DNA of 64,000 nt from Gordonia hongkongensis (GCF_023078355.1 NZ_CP095552.1:2232001-2296000); one strand, 5' to 3'. Shown: positions 28,350 to 37,637, counted from the first letter of the stretch. Notes: generated from the sequence alone by a model not told the origin. A program made the numbers and translations.

Positions 28350-29915
28350 ATGTTCGATTCCCTCTCCGACCGGTTGACCGGTGCCCTGAAGGATCTGCGT
28401 GGCAAGGGGCGGCTGTCCGACGCCGACATCGACCGCACCTGCCGCGAGATCCGGCTCGCCCTGCTCGAGGCGGACGTCTCGCTCGCGGTGGTCCGGTCCT
28501 TCATCGCCCGGATCAAGGAGCGCGCCAAGGGTGCCGAGGTCTCCGCGGCACTCAACCCGGCGCAGACGGTCGTCAAGATCGTCAACGAGGAACTCATCGG
28601 AATCCTCGGCGGGGAGACGCGGCGGGTGCGGTTCGCCAAGAACCCCCCGACCGTCATCATGTTGGCCGGTCTCCAGGGTGCCGGTAAGACGACACTCGCC
28701 GGAAAGCTGGGCAACTGGCTCAAGCAGCAGGGTCACACCCCGCTGCTCGTCGCCTGTGACCTGCAGCGTCCGGGCGCGGTCTCACAGCTGCAGATCGTCG
28801 GCGAGCGCGCCGGCGTACCGGTCTTCGCGCCGCATCCGGGCACGAGCGTCGGCGGCGAGGGTGTGCTCGGTGTGACCTCGGGCGATCCGGTCTCGGTCGC
28901 GCAGGCCGGTGTCGACGAGGCGCGGAGCAAGCACTACGACGTGGTGGTCATCGACACCGCCGGCCGGCTCGGCATCGACGCCGAACTGATGAAGCAGGCC
29001 TCCGACATCCGCGACGCCACCTCGCCCGACGAGGTGCTGTTCGTCGTCGACGCGATGATCGGTCAGGACGCCGTCACCACCGCCGAGGCCTTCCAGGAGG
29101 GTGTGGGCTTCACCGGCGTCGTGCTGACCAAGCTCGACGGCGATGCGCGCGGCGGTGCGGCGTTGTCGGTACGCGAGGTGACCGGCCAACCGATCATGTT
29201 CGCGTCCTCGGGCGAGAAGCTCGAGGACTTCGACGTCTTCCATCCCGACCGCATGGCCAGCCGCATCCTCGGCATGGGCGACGTGTTGTCGCTCATCGAG
29301 CAGGCCGAACAGCACTGGGATGCGCAGCAAGCCGAGGCCGCGGCCGCCAAGATCACCCAGGGCGAGCTGACCCTCGAGGACTTCCTCGAGCAGATGCTGA
29401 TGATCCGCAAGATGGGCCCCATCGGCAACATCCTGGGGATGTTGCCCGGCGCCGGCCAGATGAAGGACGTGCTGTCGCAGGTCGACGACAAGCAGCTCGA
29501 CCGCGTGCAGGCGATCATCCGCGGCATGACCCCCGCCGAGCGCGACAACCCGAAGATCATCAACGCCTCACGCCGGATCCGGATCGCCAACGGGTCGGGT
29601 GTGACCGTCAGCGAGGTCAACCAGCTCGTCGACCGGTTCTTCGAGGCCCGCAAGATGATGGCGCAGATGTCGGGTCGCATGGGCATGGGCGCGATGAACC
29701 GCAAGTCCAACCGCAAGGGCAAGAAGGGCAAGAAGGGCAAGAGCCGCGGCCCCACCCCGCCGAAGGCGGCGCGCGGCGGCTTCCCGGGTATGCCCGGAGG
29801 CATGCCGGCCGGGTTCCCGGACCTGTCGAACATGCCGGCCGGTCTCGATCAGCTGCCCCCGGGTCTCGAGGGCATCGACGTGTCGCAGTTCCAGCAGCCC
29901 AAGAAGAAGAAATGA
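28350..29915 (+). CDS. ffh: Signal recognition particle protein Ffh
   Basis: Ffh binds signal sequences on ribosomes and pairs with FtsY. It has 521 residues: MFDSLSDRLTGALKDLRGKG start, N domain, G1 GLQGAGKTTLAGKLG (about 107-121), DTAGRLGID, TKLDGDARGGAALS, then the Met-rich M domain (about 330-440, with GNILGMLPGAGQM and the SRP-RNA-binding SRRIRIANGSG) and a basic, Gly/Met/Pro-rich tail (about 450-521). Upstream in-frame sequence runs into glnD and is not used. It overlaps the next gene by 4 bases. Confidence 0.97.
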   Translation: MFDSLSDRLTGALKDLRGKGRLSDADIDRTCREIRLALLEADVSLAVVRSFIARIKERAKGAEVSAALNPAQTVVKIVNEELIGILGGETRRVRFAKNPPTVIMLAGLQGAGKTTLAGKLGNWLKQQGHTPLLVACDLQRPGAVSQLQIVGERAGVPVFAPHPGTSVGGEGVLGVTSGDPVSVAQAGVDEARSKHYDVVVIDTAGRLGIDAELMKQASDIRDATSPDEVLFVVDAMIGQDAVTTAEAFQEGVGFTGVVLTKLDGDARGGAALSVREVTGQPIMFASSGEKLEDFDVFHPDRMASRILGMGDVLSLIEQAEQHWDAQQAEAAAAKITQGELTLEDFLEQMLMIRKMGPIGNILGMLPGAGQMKDVLSQVDDKQLDRVQAIIRGMTPAERDNPKIINASRRIRIANGSGVTVSEVNQLVDRFFEARKMMAQMSGRMGMGAMNRKSNRKGKKGKKGKSRGPTPPKAARGGFPGMPGGMPAGFPDLSNMPAGLDQLPPGLEGIDVSQFQQPKKKK

Positions 29916-31012
29916 CGGTGGGTGGCCCGGAACAGGGTGCAATGGCCCGCCACTACCGGGGCACCGATCCGCTCACGTCCGAACCGGTCGAGTTCTGGGT
30001 GTCCGACGACACCATCAGCCTCACCGCGGTTCCCGACGCCGAGACGGCAGTCGACGGTGGCTGGATTCTGCCGGGCCTCGTCGACGCCCACAATCATGTG
30101 GGGATCGCGCCGGGCCTCGGGGTCGACATCGAGCAGGCCCGTGGGTACGCCTACGCCGATGCGCGCGCAGGCACCCTGCTGATCCGCGAGGTCGGGTCGC
30201 CGCTCGACACGCACCCACTCGACGACGACCCCGCTTGCCCGCGCTTCATCCGCTCGGGCAAGCACATCGCCCGGCCCAAGCGGTATCTGCGCGACTACGG
30301 CGTCGACCTCGACGATCCGGACGAACTCGCGGCCGAGGTGGCCCGGCAGGCGCAGGCCGGCGACGGCTGGGTGAAGATCGTGGGCGACTGGATCGACCGC
30401 GAGGTCGGCGACCTGGCCCCGTTGTGGACCCGTGCACAGATAGAGGCGGCGGTGGCGGTGGCGCACGAGCACGGCGCCCGGATCACCGCGCACGTCTTCG
30501 GAACCGATGCTCTCGTCGACCTGATCGGGGCCGGAGTCGATTGCATCGAGCACGGCACCGGGCTGACTCCCGATCTCGTCGACCAGCTCGTCGACCGCTC
30601 GATCGCGTTGGTGCCCACCATGATCCAGGTCGAGAACTTTCCCGGGATCGCCGACGGCGCCGAACGCTTCCCGACCTACGCCGCCCACATGCGCGCCCTG
30701 CATGCGGGCGCCCCGGCGGTGTTCGCCGCCGCGCGTGAGGCCGGCGTCGCGATCTTCGCCGGGACCGACGCGGGCGGATTCGTCGAGCACGGACGCATCG
30801 TCGACGAGATCGAGGCGCTCTCGGACGTGGGCCTGGGCCCGGCGGGTGCGATTGCGGCGGCGTCGACGAATGCGCGCGCCTGGCTGGGCGCCGACCTCCT
30901 GGAGGACGGTCACCGCGCCGACTTCGTCGTGTACGCGGACAACCCGTGCGACGACCTGGGCACGTTGCGACACCCGGTAGCAGTGGTGTCGTCTGGTCGC
31001 CACCTCGTGTGA
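29912..31012 (+). CDS. Metal-dependent amidohydrolase family protein
   Basis: A 366-residue member of the amidohydrolase superfamily. The HxH metal motif is in VDAHNHVG (His60, His62), followed by GWVKIVGDW (a possible bridging Lys), ARITAHVFG and CIEHGTG (further metal His), and FAGTDAGG (catalytic Asp). It ends with the usual second lobe of the small beta domain, HRADFVVYADNP. Mycobacteria carry a similar gene next to ffh. The substrate is unknown. Its ATG overlaps the ffh stop (ATGA). Confidence 0.82.
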   Translation: MTVGGPEQGAMARHYRGTDPLTSEPVEFWVSDDTISLTAVPDAETAVDGGWILPGLVDAHNHVGIAPGLGVDIEQARGYAYADARAGTLLIREVGSPLDTHPLDDDPACPRFIRSGKHIARPKRYLRDYGVDLDDPDELAAEVARQAQAGDGWVKIVGDWIDREVGDLAPLWTRAQIEAAVAVAHEHGARITAHVFGTDALVDLIGAGVDCIEHGTGLTPDLVDQLVDRSIALVPTMIQVENFPGIADGAERFPTYAAHMRALHAGAPAVFAAAREAGVAIFAGTDAGGFVEHGRIVDEIEALSDVGLGPAGAIAAASTNARAWLGADLLEDGHRADFVVYADNPCDDLGTLRHPVAVVSSGRHLV

Positions 31013-31238
31013 GCAAAGCCACACGGTAGTGGCTGGTTGCCTTTCTTACCGCCGCGTAACGTAGCAACGGCGTTGCAACGGTTCGGCCAGGACGAACCGG
31101 ATCAGTCCAACTCGGATCCGCGGCCCGGATCCGAGAGCGCGGGCCCGTCGGAGCCGGGGGTCGAGGGAGGCTCCGGCGGTGTCGCGCATCTGGACGCGGA
31201 TGAGCCGACACCGACAGAGTGACGGAAGTGACGTTCGG

Positions 31239-31273
31239 CATGTGGTCGTCCTCGCGGGGTGGGCGACCACATG
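31239..31273 (+). terminator. Hairpin after the ffh-amidohydrolase unit
   Basis: CATGTGGTCG (31239-31248) and CGACCACATG (31264-31273) are exact reverse complements with a 15-base loop. No U tract follows. It lies upstream of the rpsP promoter candidate, so a terminator for the preceding unit is the likeliest role. Confidence 0.45.
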
Positions 31274-31310
31274 GTCCATCGGCTGTTCCTTCTGCAGGCC
31301 GATCACCGGA

Positions 31311-31340
31311 TTCGGTACTCACCGCCCGGTCTGGCACAAT
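31311..31340 (+). promoter_or_regulatory. Candidate rpsP promoter (TGGCACAAT type)
   Basis: TTCGGT (31311-31316), an 18-base spacer and CACAAT (31335-31340), with TGG just before the -10 as an extended -10. The TCTGGCACAAT string is shared with the rplS promoter. Confidence 0.55.
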
Positions 31341-31466
31341 GATTCGCTGGTTCGTCGGATCCGGTCACGGCCGCCCGACGGTCACACCACTACAGACGCA
31401 AAACCGGGTCCGCCACTCCGGGCGGATTGCTGAATTGCGCAGTGACCACACGAAAGAGAAGTAGAG

Positions 31467-31904
31467 ATGGCTGTCAAGATCAAGCTCACGCGGCTCGGCA
31501 AGATCCGCAACCCGCAGTACCGCATCGTCGTCGCCGACGCCCGCACCCGCCGCAACGGCCGGGTCATCGAGACCATCGGCAAGTACCACCCGAAGGAAGA
31601 GCCCTCGCTGATCGAGGTCGACTCCGAGCGCGCGCAGTACTGGCTGGGAGTCGGTGCGCAGCCGACCGAGCCCGTGGCCGCGATCCTCAAGGTGACCGGT
31701 GACTGGCAGAAGTTCAAGGGCCTGCCGGGCGCCGAGGGCACCCTGAAGACCGCCGAGCCCAAGCCGTCGAAGCTCGACCTGTTCAATGCCGCGCTCGCCG
31801 CCGCCGACAACGAGCCGGTCGCCGCCGCGACCACCCCCAAGAAGAAGGCCGCGAAGAAGGACGACGAGGCCGCTGAAGCTCCCGCCGCCGAGGGCGACGC
31901 GTGA
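31467..31904 (+). CDS. rpsP: 30S ribosomal protein S16
   Basis: S16 binds 16S rRNA early in 30S assembly. The protein starts [24 protein letters not shown], the family signature, with [13 protein letters not shown] after it. It has 145 residues: the core is about 85, and an Ala/Lys/Glu-rich tail (about 110-145, with [19 protein letters not shown]) extends it, as in other actinobacteria. AGAGAAGTAG precedes the ATG. It overlaps khpA by 4 bases and opens the rpsP-khpA-rimM-trmD unit. Confidence 0.96.
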   Translation: MAVKIKLTRLGKIRNPQYRIVVADARTRRNGRVIETIGKYHPKEEPSLIEVDSERAQYWLGVGAQPTEPVAAILKVTGDWQKFKGLPGAEGTLKTAEPKPSKLDLFNAALAAADNEPVAAATTPKKKAAKKDDEAAEAPAAEGDA

Positions 31905-32143
31905 GCGCAGTCGTCGCCGACGCGGTCGAGCACCTGGTCCGCGGAATCGTCTCCAACCCCGATGACGTCCGGGTCGACCTCGTCACCGGCCGTCGCGGCC
32001 GGCTCGTCGAGGTCCACGTGAACCCCGACGACCTCGGCAAGGTGATCGGTCGCAACGGTCGTACCGCCACCGCGCTGCGTACCCTGGTCTCCGGGATCGG
32101 CGGCCGCGGGATGCGCGTCGACATCGTCGACACCGACCGCTGA
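31901..32143 (+). CDS. khpA: KH-domain RNA-binding protein KhpA
   Basis: An 80-residue single KH-domain protein. The core motif [21 protein letters not shown] (GxxG loop = GRNG) is clear, preceded by LVEVHVNP. KhpA proteins bind RNA, often with KhpB/Jag, and sit after rpsP in many bacteria. It starts with GTG inside the rpsP stop. rimM follows after 26 bases. Confidence 0.92.
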   Translation: MSAVVADAVEHLVRGIVSNPDDVRVDLVTGRRGRLVEVHVNPDDLGKVIGRNGRTATALRTLVSGIGGRGMRVDIVDTDR

Positions 32144-32169
32144 CCGAGAACCCGAACACCGAGCGCATC

Positions 32170-32703
32170 GTGGATCTCGTCGTCGGCCGTGTGGTCAAGT
32201 CACACGGAATCCGTGGTGAGGTCGTCGTGGACGTCCGCACCGACGAGCCCGAGAGCCGTTTCGCTCCGAACTCGGTGCTGCGTGGCCGTCTGCCGCGCGG
32301 TGCCGGGGAACGGGATTTCACCGTCACAGCCGCCCGGGATCATTCCGGGCGGCTGTTGGTGTCCCTGGCCGGCGTCGCGGACCGGGATTCCGCAGACGCC
32401 CTGCGCGGCACCCTGTTCCTCATCGACAGTTCGCAGGTGGAGCCCTCCGACGACCCGGACGAGTTCTACGACCACGAACTCGAGGGCGTGCCCGTTCAAC
32501 TCACCGACGGCTCCGCGGTCGGCGTCGTCGAATCGGTCCTGCATCTGCCCGGCGGCGAGTTGCTGTCGGTACGCACCACCGACGACCGTGAGGTGCTGGT
32601 GCCGTTCGTGCGCGAGATCGTGCCGAGCGTCGGTCGCGAGCTGATCGTGATCGACCCCCCGGAGGGGCTGCTGGATCCGGATTCGCTCGACGAGGCGCCG
32701 TGA
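32170..32703 (+). CDS. rimM: Ribosome maturation factor RimM
   Basis: RimM helps assemble the 30S head and binds S19. It has 177 residues: N-terminal barrel ([20 protein letters not shown], about 3-22), middle [19 protein letters not shown], and C-terminal PRC-like domain ([14 protein letters not shown] ... [14 protein letters not shown]). The GTG at 32170 gives the usual VDLVVGRVV start. It overlaps trmD by 4 bases. Confidence 0.94.
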   Translation: MDLVVGRVVKSHGIRGEVVVDVRTDEPESRFAPNSVLRGRLPRGAGERDFTVTAARDHSGRLLVSLAGVADRDSADALRGTLFLIDSSQVEPSDDPDEFYDHELEGVPVQLTDGSAVGVVESVLHLPGGELLSVRTTDDREVLVPFVREIVPSVGRELIVIDPPEGLLDPDSLDEAP

Positions 32704-33422
32704 TGCGTCTCGACGTCGTGTCGATCTTCCCCGAGTACCTCGATCCGCTCCGAGTTGCTTTGCTGGGCAAGGCGATCGACGCCGGACGGATCACCGTGGC
32801 GGTCCACGACCTACGCAACTGGACGCACGACGTCCATCGCAGCGTGGACGACTCGCCGTACGGCGGCGGGCCCGGCATGGTGATGAAACCCGACGTCTGG
32901 GGGCCGTGCCTGGACGAGGTGTGCCCCGACGACGCGCTGCTGATCGTGCCGACCCCTGCCGGTGTGCCGTTCACCCAGGAGACCGCGCGTCGCTGGAGCA
33001 CCGAGCCGCATCTGGTGTTCGCCTGCGGCCGGTATGAGGGTATCGACCAGCGTGTCTTCGACGACGCGGCCCGACGGGTGCGCGTCGAAGAGGTCTCCCT
33101 CGGCGACTTCGTCCTCATCGGGGGAGAGGTCGCGGTCATGGCCATGATCGAGGCGACCGTCCGGCTGCTCGACGGCGTACTCGGCAATCCCCGCTCGCAT
33201 CAGGAGGATTCGTTCTCCGACGGGCTGCTCGAAGGTCCGAGTTACACGCGGCCGGTGTCCTGGCGCGGTCTGGACGTCCCGCCCGTACTCCTCAGCGGCG
33301 ACCACGCGAAGGTGGCACGCTGGCGTACCGAACAGGCCCTCGAGCGGACGCGCGCGCGCCGGCCTGATCTCCTCCCGGACCCTGTGGACTCCTCCGCGGA
33401 CCATCCGGGCGATACCGACTAG
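32700..33422 (+). CDS. trmD: tRNA (guanine37-N1)-methyltransferase
   Basis: TrmD methylates G37 of tRNAs next to the anticodon, preventing frameshifts. It has 240 residues with the SPOUT trefoil-knot motifs: [12 protein letters not shown] start, [17 protein letters not shown] (about 50-66), [11 protein letters not shown] (about 110-120) and [15 protein letters not shown] (about 129-143). The GTG at 32700 and ATG at 32703 are both possible starts. It is the last gene before the unusual three-gene cassette at 33464. Confidence 0.96.
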   Translation: MMRLDVVSIFPEYLDPLRVALLGKAIDAGRITVAVHDLRNWTHDVHRSVDDSPYGGGPGMVMKPDVWGPCLDEVCPDDALLIVPTPAGVPFTQETARRWSTEPHLVFACGRYEGIDQRVFDDAARRVRVEEVSLGDFVLIGGEVAVMAMIEATVRLLDGVLGNPRSHQEDSFSDGLLEGPSYTRPVSWRGLDVPPVLLSGDHAKVARWRTEQALERTRARRPDLLPDPVDSSADHPGDTD

Positions 33423-33463
33423 GATTCGGCAGAGGTTCGACTCGGACGGGGGTCCAGCAGACG

Positions 33464-33808
33464 ATGCAGGGGTATTCGGCCATGGTCGAGGAACTCGACC
33501 GGCAGCGCACCGAACTCGAACGGGTCCGGAAGTCGTTGTCGCAGCTGACCTCCCGGGCGACCAGTCACGACCGGCTCGTCGCGGTGACGGTCGACGCGCG
33601 CGGCCGTGCGGTGGACATCACGATCGAACCCTCCGCAATGCGTCGATACCGCGCGGATCAACTGTCCGCCCTGCTGACCACGCTGATCGCCGAGGCGGAC
33701 ACCGCGCTGCGCACCAGATCCGCCGACATCCTCTCCGGCGCACCGGATCTGCCGATCGACTACGCCGACGCCCGCCTCGACAGTGTGGTCGCCGATGACC
33801 GACCCTGA
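33464..33808 (+). CDS. YbaB/EbfC-like small protein (type VII-locus type)
   Basis: A 114-residue protein: a Glu/Arg-rich helix (about 5-35, MVEELDRQRTELERVRKSL), a beta hairpin (RLVAVTVDARGRAVDITIEP, about 42-61) and a second helix (about 65-85). This is the layout of YbaB/EbfC nucleoid-associated proteins. Diverged members of that family are common next to WXG100-type genes in Mycobacteriales ESX loci, which is how I read it here; a DNA-binding role is not shown. It starts the cassette inserted between trmD and rplS and overlaps the next gene by 14 bases. Confidence 0.6.
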   Translation: MQGYSAMVEELDRQRTELERVRKSLSQLTSRATSHDRLVAVTVDARGRAVDITIEPSAMRRYRADQLSALLTTLIAEADTALRTRSADILSGAPDLPIDYADARLDSVVADDRP

Positions 33809-34145
33809 CCTCTCGCCGGCGGCCGACGCCGGTCCCCGGGTCGCCGCCGACCCCGGTGCCGCCGCCGTCGTGGCGACGCGACTGCAGGCAGCGGCGGCGG
33901 AACTCACGGCGATACAGACCGAGCTCGCCGCCCTGCTCATCGACGTCGACATGGCAGTAGGCACCGGGAAATCGGCGGGTGCGTTCCGGGCGGGGTTCTC
34001 GCCGGCGGCCGCGGCGTCGACGGATCGTCTGCACGACGTCGGGAACCGTCTCGGACAACGCCGCCGCGCCCTCGTCGCCGGCATCGACGACCTCCTCGAC
34101 CGAGATGCCGAGGCCTCGGCGCGTATCGGCCGGGCCGACGCATGA
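33795..34145 (+). CDS. Small helical protein, WXG100/ESX-like in layout
   Basis: A 116-residue, Ala-rich, almost wholly helical protein: helix about 18-48, a turn at GTGKSAGAFRAGF (about 55-67), then a second long helix (about 70-112). That helix-turn-helix hairpin of about 100 residues is like WXG100 proteins, although there is no Trp and no literal WxG motif. The ATG at 33795 overlaps the previous gene, and the stop overlaps the next by 4 bases, so three proteins are made together. No signal peptide. Family assignment is inference. Confidence 0.5.
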   Translation: MTDPDLSPAADAGPRVAADPGAAAVVATRLQAAAAELTAIQTELAALLIDVDMAVGTGKSAGAFRAGFSPAAAASTDRLHDVGNRLGQRRRALVAGIDDLLDRDAEASARIGRADA

Positions 34146-35116
34146 CGGCGCGTGGCGAGGCCGAGCGGATCGCCGAGGAACTGGCCCCGGGGGTGTGGCC
34201 GACCGCCGACGCGGCGGCACTGAGCGACTCGGCACAGCGCGTGCGGGCACTCGCCGAGAGGGTGGCCGGCCTCGCCGAGGCGGTGGCGTCGGTGACCGAC
34301 TCGTACGCGACGGGGGACTCGACCGCGGGCGGGTTCCACGATGCCGTCGTCGACGGGCTCGGACAGATCGCCGGTGCCGATCTGCCCGGAGCGGCGGAAC
34401 GGCTGCGCGCGCTCGGGACGTCGCTGGACGCGTATGCCCGGACGGTGATCGACACGCAGCAGCAGATGTCGGTGGTCGCACTGATCGCCGACCGCGACAT
34501 CCGGCGGGCCGAGGTGAACGCCGCGATCGGTGACGACACGTGGCGGGTCGAGGCCGCGAGCACCGGCCGGATGGCCCTCACCGCGGCGGGGGACGATCAC
34601 ACCGAACGGTCGGGTGAGGCCGGGCAGAGCGCCGCTGCACCCGCGGCGACGAGCGGGATGATGCCGATGATGCCGCTCGGGGCACTGGGTGCGGCGGGTG
34701 CGATGGCTGCCGGTCTCGGGGGTCTGGCCGGCGCGCGGGCTCGCGCCGACCGCGACGTGATCGGCGCGAACGACCTGACCTGGTTGCGGGGGCGAGCCGA
34801 GCGACTCCAGACCACGGTCCCGGCATCGATCGCAGGTTGGTTCCGGACCGCGGTGGGCGTCGGGATCGGCCCGCGGGGAGCCCCGGTGGTCGTCGTCGGG
34901 ACCAACGACCCGCAGCCGTATCAGCGGGTGGGGATGGAACTCGCCGACGACGAGGCACTCACCGCCAACGGCCAGGCGCCCGAACTCGCGGTCCGCGACC
35001 ACATGGTGCATGCCGGTGTGACGCCGAGAGCGATCGCCGCGGCGACGCCGATGGAGCCCGCCACCATCTCGGCATTGCAGGCCGACGACGTCGTGATCGT
35101 GGCGCCACGGACGTAG
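34142..35116 (+). CDS. Putative type VII-associated protein with a C-terminal domain of unknown function
   Basis: A 324-residue protein. Residues about 1-125 form a helical bundle with a GDSTAGGFHDAV turn (about 59-70) that echoes GKSAGAF in the preceding protein. Residues about 173-205 are Met/Gly/Ala-rich and hydrophobic (MMPMMPLGALGAAGAMAAG). The C-terminal part (about 210-324) looks globular: VVVVGTNDPQPYQRVGMELADDE, ELAVRDHMVHAGV and a closing ADDVVIVAPR. I cannot assign a catalytic motif. Architecture (ESX-like N-terminus, hydrophobic linker, small C-terminal domain) resembles secreted polymorphic effectors, but no toxin motif or immunity gene is recognisable. Confidence 0.45.
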   Translation: MTARGEAERIAEELAPGVWPTADAAALSDSAQRVRALAERVAGLAEAVASVTDSYATGDSTAGGFHDAVVDGLGQIAGADLPGAAERLRALGTSLDAYARTVIDTQQQMSVVALIADRDIRRAEVNAAIGDDTWRVEAASTGRMALTAAGDDHTERSGEAGQSAAAPAATSGMMPMMPLGALGAAGAMAAGLGGLAGARARADRDVIGANDLTWLRGRAERLQTTVPASIAGWFRTAVGVGIGPRGAPVVVVGTNDPQPYQRVGMELADDEALTANGQAPELAVRDHMVHAGVTPRAIAAATPMEPATISALQADDVVIVAPRT

Positions 35117-35128
35117 CGGCTCCGCGAT

Positions 35129-35158
35129 TTCGTCGGCCCGGGGTGTCTCTGGCACAAT
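35129..35158 (+). promoter_or_regulatory. Candidate rplS promoter (TGGCACAAT type)
   Basis: TTCGTC (35129-35134), an 18-base spacer and CACAAT (35153-35158), with TGG before it. TCTGGCACAAT is the same string as at rpsP. It gives a leader of about 145 bases before the rplS ATG. Confidence 0.55.
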
Positions 35159-35311
35159 AGTCGGGTTGCCTGCCGACGATGCCCCGTGTCCGGGGCTGTC
35201 TCTCCGAGACCGCCGGCTGCGACGCCAACGACTCGGAGCACGAACCGGTCGAGCCCACGGGCCGCCAGGTTCCTCTGCTCAACGTTCTCCGCCAGACAAG
35301 GACCACGACAC

Positions 35312-35653
35312 ATGAACACGCTCGACTTCCTCGACAAGCAGTCCCTCCGCGACGACGTGCCGGACTTCGGCCCCGGTGACACCCTCGACGTCCACGTCAA
35401 GGTCATCGAGGGCAGCAAGGAGCGCGTGCAGGTGTTCAAGGGCGTCGTCATCCGTCGTCAGGGCGGCGGCGTGCGCGAGACCTTCACCGTCCGCAAGGTG
35501 TCCTTCGGCGTCGGCGTCGAGCGCACCTTCCCGGTGCACAGCCCGAACATCGCCAAGATCGACGTCCTCACCCGCGGTGACGTCCGTCGCGCCAAGCTCT
35601 ACTACCTGCGCGATCTGCGCGGCAAGGCAGCCAAGATCAAGGAAAAGCGCTGA
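35312..35653 (+). CDS. rplS: 50S ribosomal protein L19
   Basis: L19 sits at the subunit interface. It has 113 residues, the normal length: [19 protein letters not shown] start, [23 protein letters not shown], the basic signature [26 protein letters not shown] and [22 protein letters not shown] end. The ATG at 35312 gives the standard start; upstream in-frame codons are leader. It has its own promoter candidate, so it does not depend on the cassette before it. Confidence 0.97.
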   Translation: MNTLDFLDKQSLRDDVPDFGPGDTLDVHVKVIEGSKERVQVFKGVVIRRQGGGVRETFTVRKVSFGVGVERTFPVHSPNIAKIDVLTRGDVRRAKLYYLRDLRGKAAKIKEKR

Positions 35654-35671
35654 CGCGTCTAACCTGACGAG

Positions 35672-36532
35672 GTGGCCGACACACAGCGACCCCACGATGC
35701 CCCCGACGACGACCGCGCCGACGACGCCAAGCGTCCGTGGAGGTTGAAGACCGACCCGGCCGAACCCGATGCCGACGAGCGCGGCAAGCGCAAGTCCGGC
35801 TCGGGTTCGCTCCTGCGCGAAGTCGTCATCATCGTGGGGTGCGTCCTTCTCCTCACCTGGGTGCTGCAGACCTTCATCGGTCGGCAGTACGTCATCCCGT
35901 CGGAGTCGATGGAGTCGACTCTCATCGGTTGCGACGGCTGCACCAACGACCGCATCGTGATCGACAAGCTCACGTACCGGTTCGGTGATCCGCAACCCGG
36001 CGACGTCGTCGTCTTCAAGGGCCCGTCGGAGTCGTGGAACGGCGCCTGGGTGTCGCCCCGATCGACGAACCCGGTGATGCACAAGGCGCAGGATGCGCTG
36101 TCGTGGTTCGGGTTCGCGCCGCCGGACGAGAATAACCTCGTCAAGCGGGTCATCGCGACCGGCGGTCAGACGGTGGAATGTCGCAACGACGAGGGCGTCG
36201 GTGTGAAGGTCAACGGTCGCCCGTTGCGCGAGCCCTACATCGACATGAAGCTCCAGGAGGAGACGGTCGCGTCGTTCGGGCCCGGTGTCGCCGGACCGGG
36301 CGACCAGGTGCCTCCGTGTCTCGGGCCGGACTTCGGTCCGATCACCGTGCCCGAGGGCAACGTGTGGGTCATGGGTGATAACCGCCTGAACTCGCAGGAC
36401 TCGCGTTACCACGTCGAGGACCAGTACCAGGGCACCGTCCCGGTGAGCGACATCCGCGGCAAGGTCCGGTTCATCATCTACCCCTTCTCGCGGATCGGTG
36501 GTGTCGGTTCGTTCAATCCGCAGCAGGGGTGA
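35672..36532 (+). CDS. lepB: Signal peptidase I
   Basis: LepB cuts signal peptides from Sec/Tat exports on the outer face of the membrane. It has 286 residues: a charged cytoplasmic head (1-46), one transmembrane helix (about 48-68), the catalytic Ser79 in IPSESMEST and the general-base Lys158 in [11 protein letters not shown]. The family motif [11 protein letters not shown] is near residue 235. A Cys-rich turn (CDGC near 87) is typical for actinobacteria. It lies 18 bases after rplS and its 3' end is followed 7 bases later by rnhB. Confidence 0.96.
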   Translation: MADTQRPHDAPDDDRADDAKRPWRLKTDPAEPDADERGKRKSGSGSLLREVVIIVGCVLLLTWVLQTFIGRQYVIPSESMESTLIGCDGCTNDRIVIDKLTYRFGDPQPGDVVVFKGPSESWNGAWVSPRSTNPVMHKAQDALSWFGFAPPDENNLVKRVIATGGQTVECRNDEGVGVKVNGRPLREPYIDMKLQEETVASFGPGVAGPGDQVPPCLGPDFGPITVPEGNVWVMGDNRLNSQDSRYHVEDQYQGTVPVSDIRGKVRFIIYPFSRIGGVGSFNPQQG

Positions 36533-36539
36533 GACAGCT

Positions 36540-37229
36540 GTGACGACTCGATGGCCACCCCGCTCACCCGTCCGCCGTGCCGCGGGTCTGCGAACGTTCG
36601 AATTCGCCCTGCACCGGCAGGGTCTGGGGCCCGTGGCGGGGGTCGACGAAGCCGGCCGCGGAGCGTGCGCGGGCCCGCTGGTCGTGGCGGCCTGCGTCTT
36701 GAAGCCGACGCAGCTCGTCTCCCTCGCCGACCTCGACGACTCGAAACGTCTGACCGAGCGCACCCGCGAGGAGCTGTACCGCTCGGTGACGCGCTACGCG
36801 CAGAGCTGGAGTGCGGTGATCATCGAAGCCGCCGAGATCGATCGCATCGGCATCCACGTCGCGAACATCGAGGGCATGCGCCGGGCGGTGGCCGCCCTCG
36901 ACGTGAAACCGGGGTACGTGCTGTCCGACGGTTTCGCGGTGCCGGGACTGACGGCGCCGTCCCTGCCCGTGATCGGGGGAGACGGGGCGGCCGCGTGCAT
37001 CGCCGCCGCCAGCATCATCGCCAAGGTCACCCGAGATCGCATCATGGTCGCCATGGACGACGACCTGCCCGGGTACGACTTCGCCATCCACAAGGGCTAC
37101 AGCACGGCGTTGCACATGTCGCGCATCGACGCCGCCGGCCCCTCACCACAACACCGCATGTCGTACCGTAATGTCGCGGCACGTGTGGTCACCAGCGCAA
37201 ACGACAACAGGGATAGGCTGACAGGATGA
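36540..37229 (+). CDS. rnhB: Ribonuclease HII
   Basis: RNase HII removes RNA, including single ribonucleotides, from DNA duplexes. It has 229 residues from the GTG at 36540. The metal-binding acids lie in [13 protein letters not shown] (about 34-46) and [16 protein letters not shown], with a later acidic region around [10 protein letters not shown] and [14 protein letters not shown]. It ends with the [10 protein letters not shown] and [12 protein letters not shown] stretches. It is coupled to the next gene through a 4-base overlap. Confidence 0.95.
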   Translation: MTTRWPPRSPVRRAAGLRTFEFALHRQGLGPVAGVDEAGRGACAGPLVVAACVLKPTQLVSLADLDDSKRLTERTREELYRSVTRYAQSWSAVIIEAAEIDRIGIHVANIEGMRRAVAALDVKPGYVLSDGFAVPGLTAPSLPVIGGDGAAACIAAASIIAKVTRDRIMVAMDDDLPGYDFAIHKGYSTALHMSRIDAAGPSPQHRMSYRNVAARVVTSANDNRDRLTG

Positions 37230-37537
37230 GTGCTGAGGATCTCGAGAAGTACGAAACCGAGATGGAACTCTCTCTGTACCGCGAGTACAAGGACATCGTC
37301 GGGCAGTTCACCTACGTGGTGGAGACCGAGCGGCGCTTCTATCTCGCCAACGCGGTCGAGATGATCCCGCGCAACACCGACGGCGAGGTCTACTTCGAAC
37401 TCCGCATGAGCGATGCCTGGGTGTGGGACATGTACCGCCCGGCGCGGTTCGTCAAGCAGGTCCGCGTGATCACGTTCAAGGACGTCAACATCGAGGAACT
37501 CGAGAAGTCGGAACTCCGCCTGCCCGACGAGCCCTGA
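37226..37537 (+). CDS. DUF2469 protein
   Basis: A 103-residue acidic protein of the actinobacterial DUF2469 family: [23 protein letters not shown], then [15 protein letters not shown], the Trp-rich [20 protein letters not shown] and [11 protein letters not shown]. No function is known; it follows rnhB across the class, which suggests a linked housekeeping role. The ATG overlaps the rnhB stop, and a perfect terminator hairpin follows 18 bases after the stop. Confidence 0.92.
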   Translation: MSAEDLEKYETEMELSLYREYKDIVGQFTYVVETERRFYLANAVEMIPRNTDGEVYFELRMSDAWVWDMYRPARFVKQVRVITFKDVNIEELEKSELRLPDEP

Positions 37538-37555
37538 CCACGCGCAATCTGTTGA

Positions 37556-37588
37556 CAACGCCCTGATCGTTCACAGATCAGGGCGTTG
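37556..37588 (+). terminator. Perfect 13-bp hairpin terminator after DUF2469
   Basis: CAACGCCCTGATC (37556-37568), a 7-base loop and its exact reverse complement (37576-37588). It ends the rplS-lepB-rnhB-DUF2469 unit. No U tract follows. Confidence 0.75.
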
Positions 37589-37637
37589 CTCGCTTTCGGA
37601 CGGTCGGCGAAACCGGTTCTGCGCGAATCTGATCGGC

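Larger units (their letters stand above)
31013..31466 (+). other. Non-coding region ahead of rpsP
   Basis: A 454-base gap without a convincing gene; short open frames (for example 31037-31222) have no ribosome site and a composition unlike a real protein. It holds a 13-bp palindrome (GCAACG-g-CGTTGC, 31064-31076), a 10-bp hairpin (31239-31273) and a candidate rpsP promoter (31311-31340) leaving a leader of about 120 bases with AAGAGAAGTAG before the rpsP ATG. Confidence 0.55.

Noticed and set aside
31037..31222. Possible small protein of 61 codons before rpsP
   Set aside because: TTG-type start, no ribosome site, and a Pro/Ser/Glu-rich composition without a pattern; more likely non-coding.
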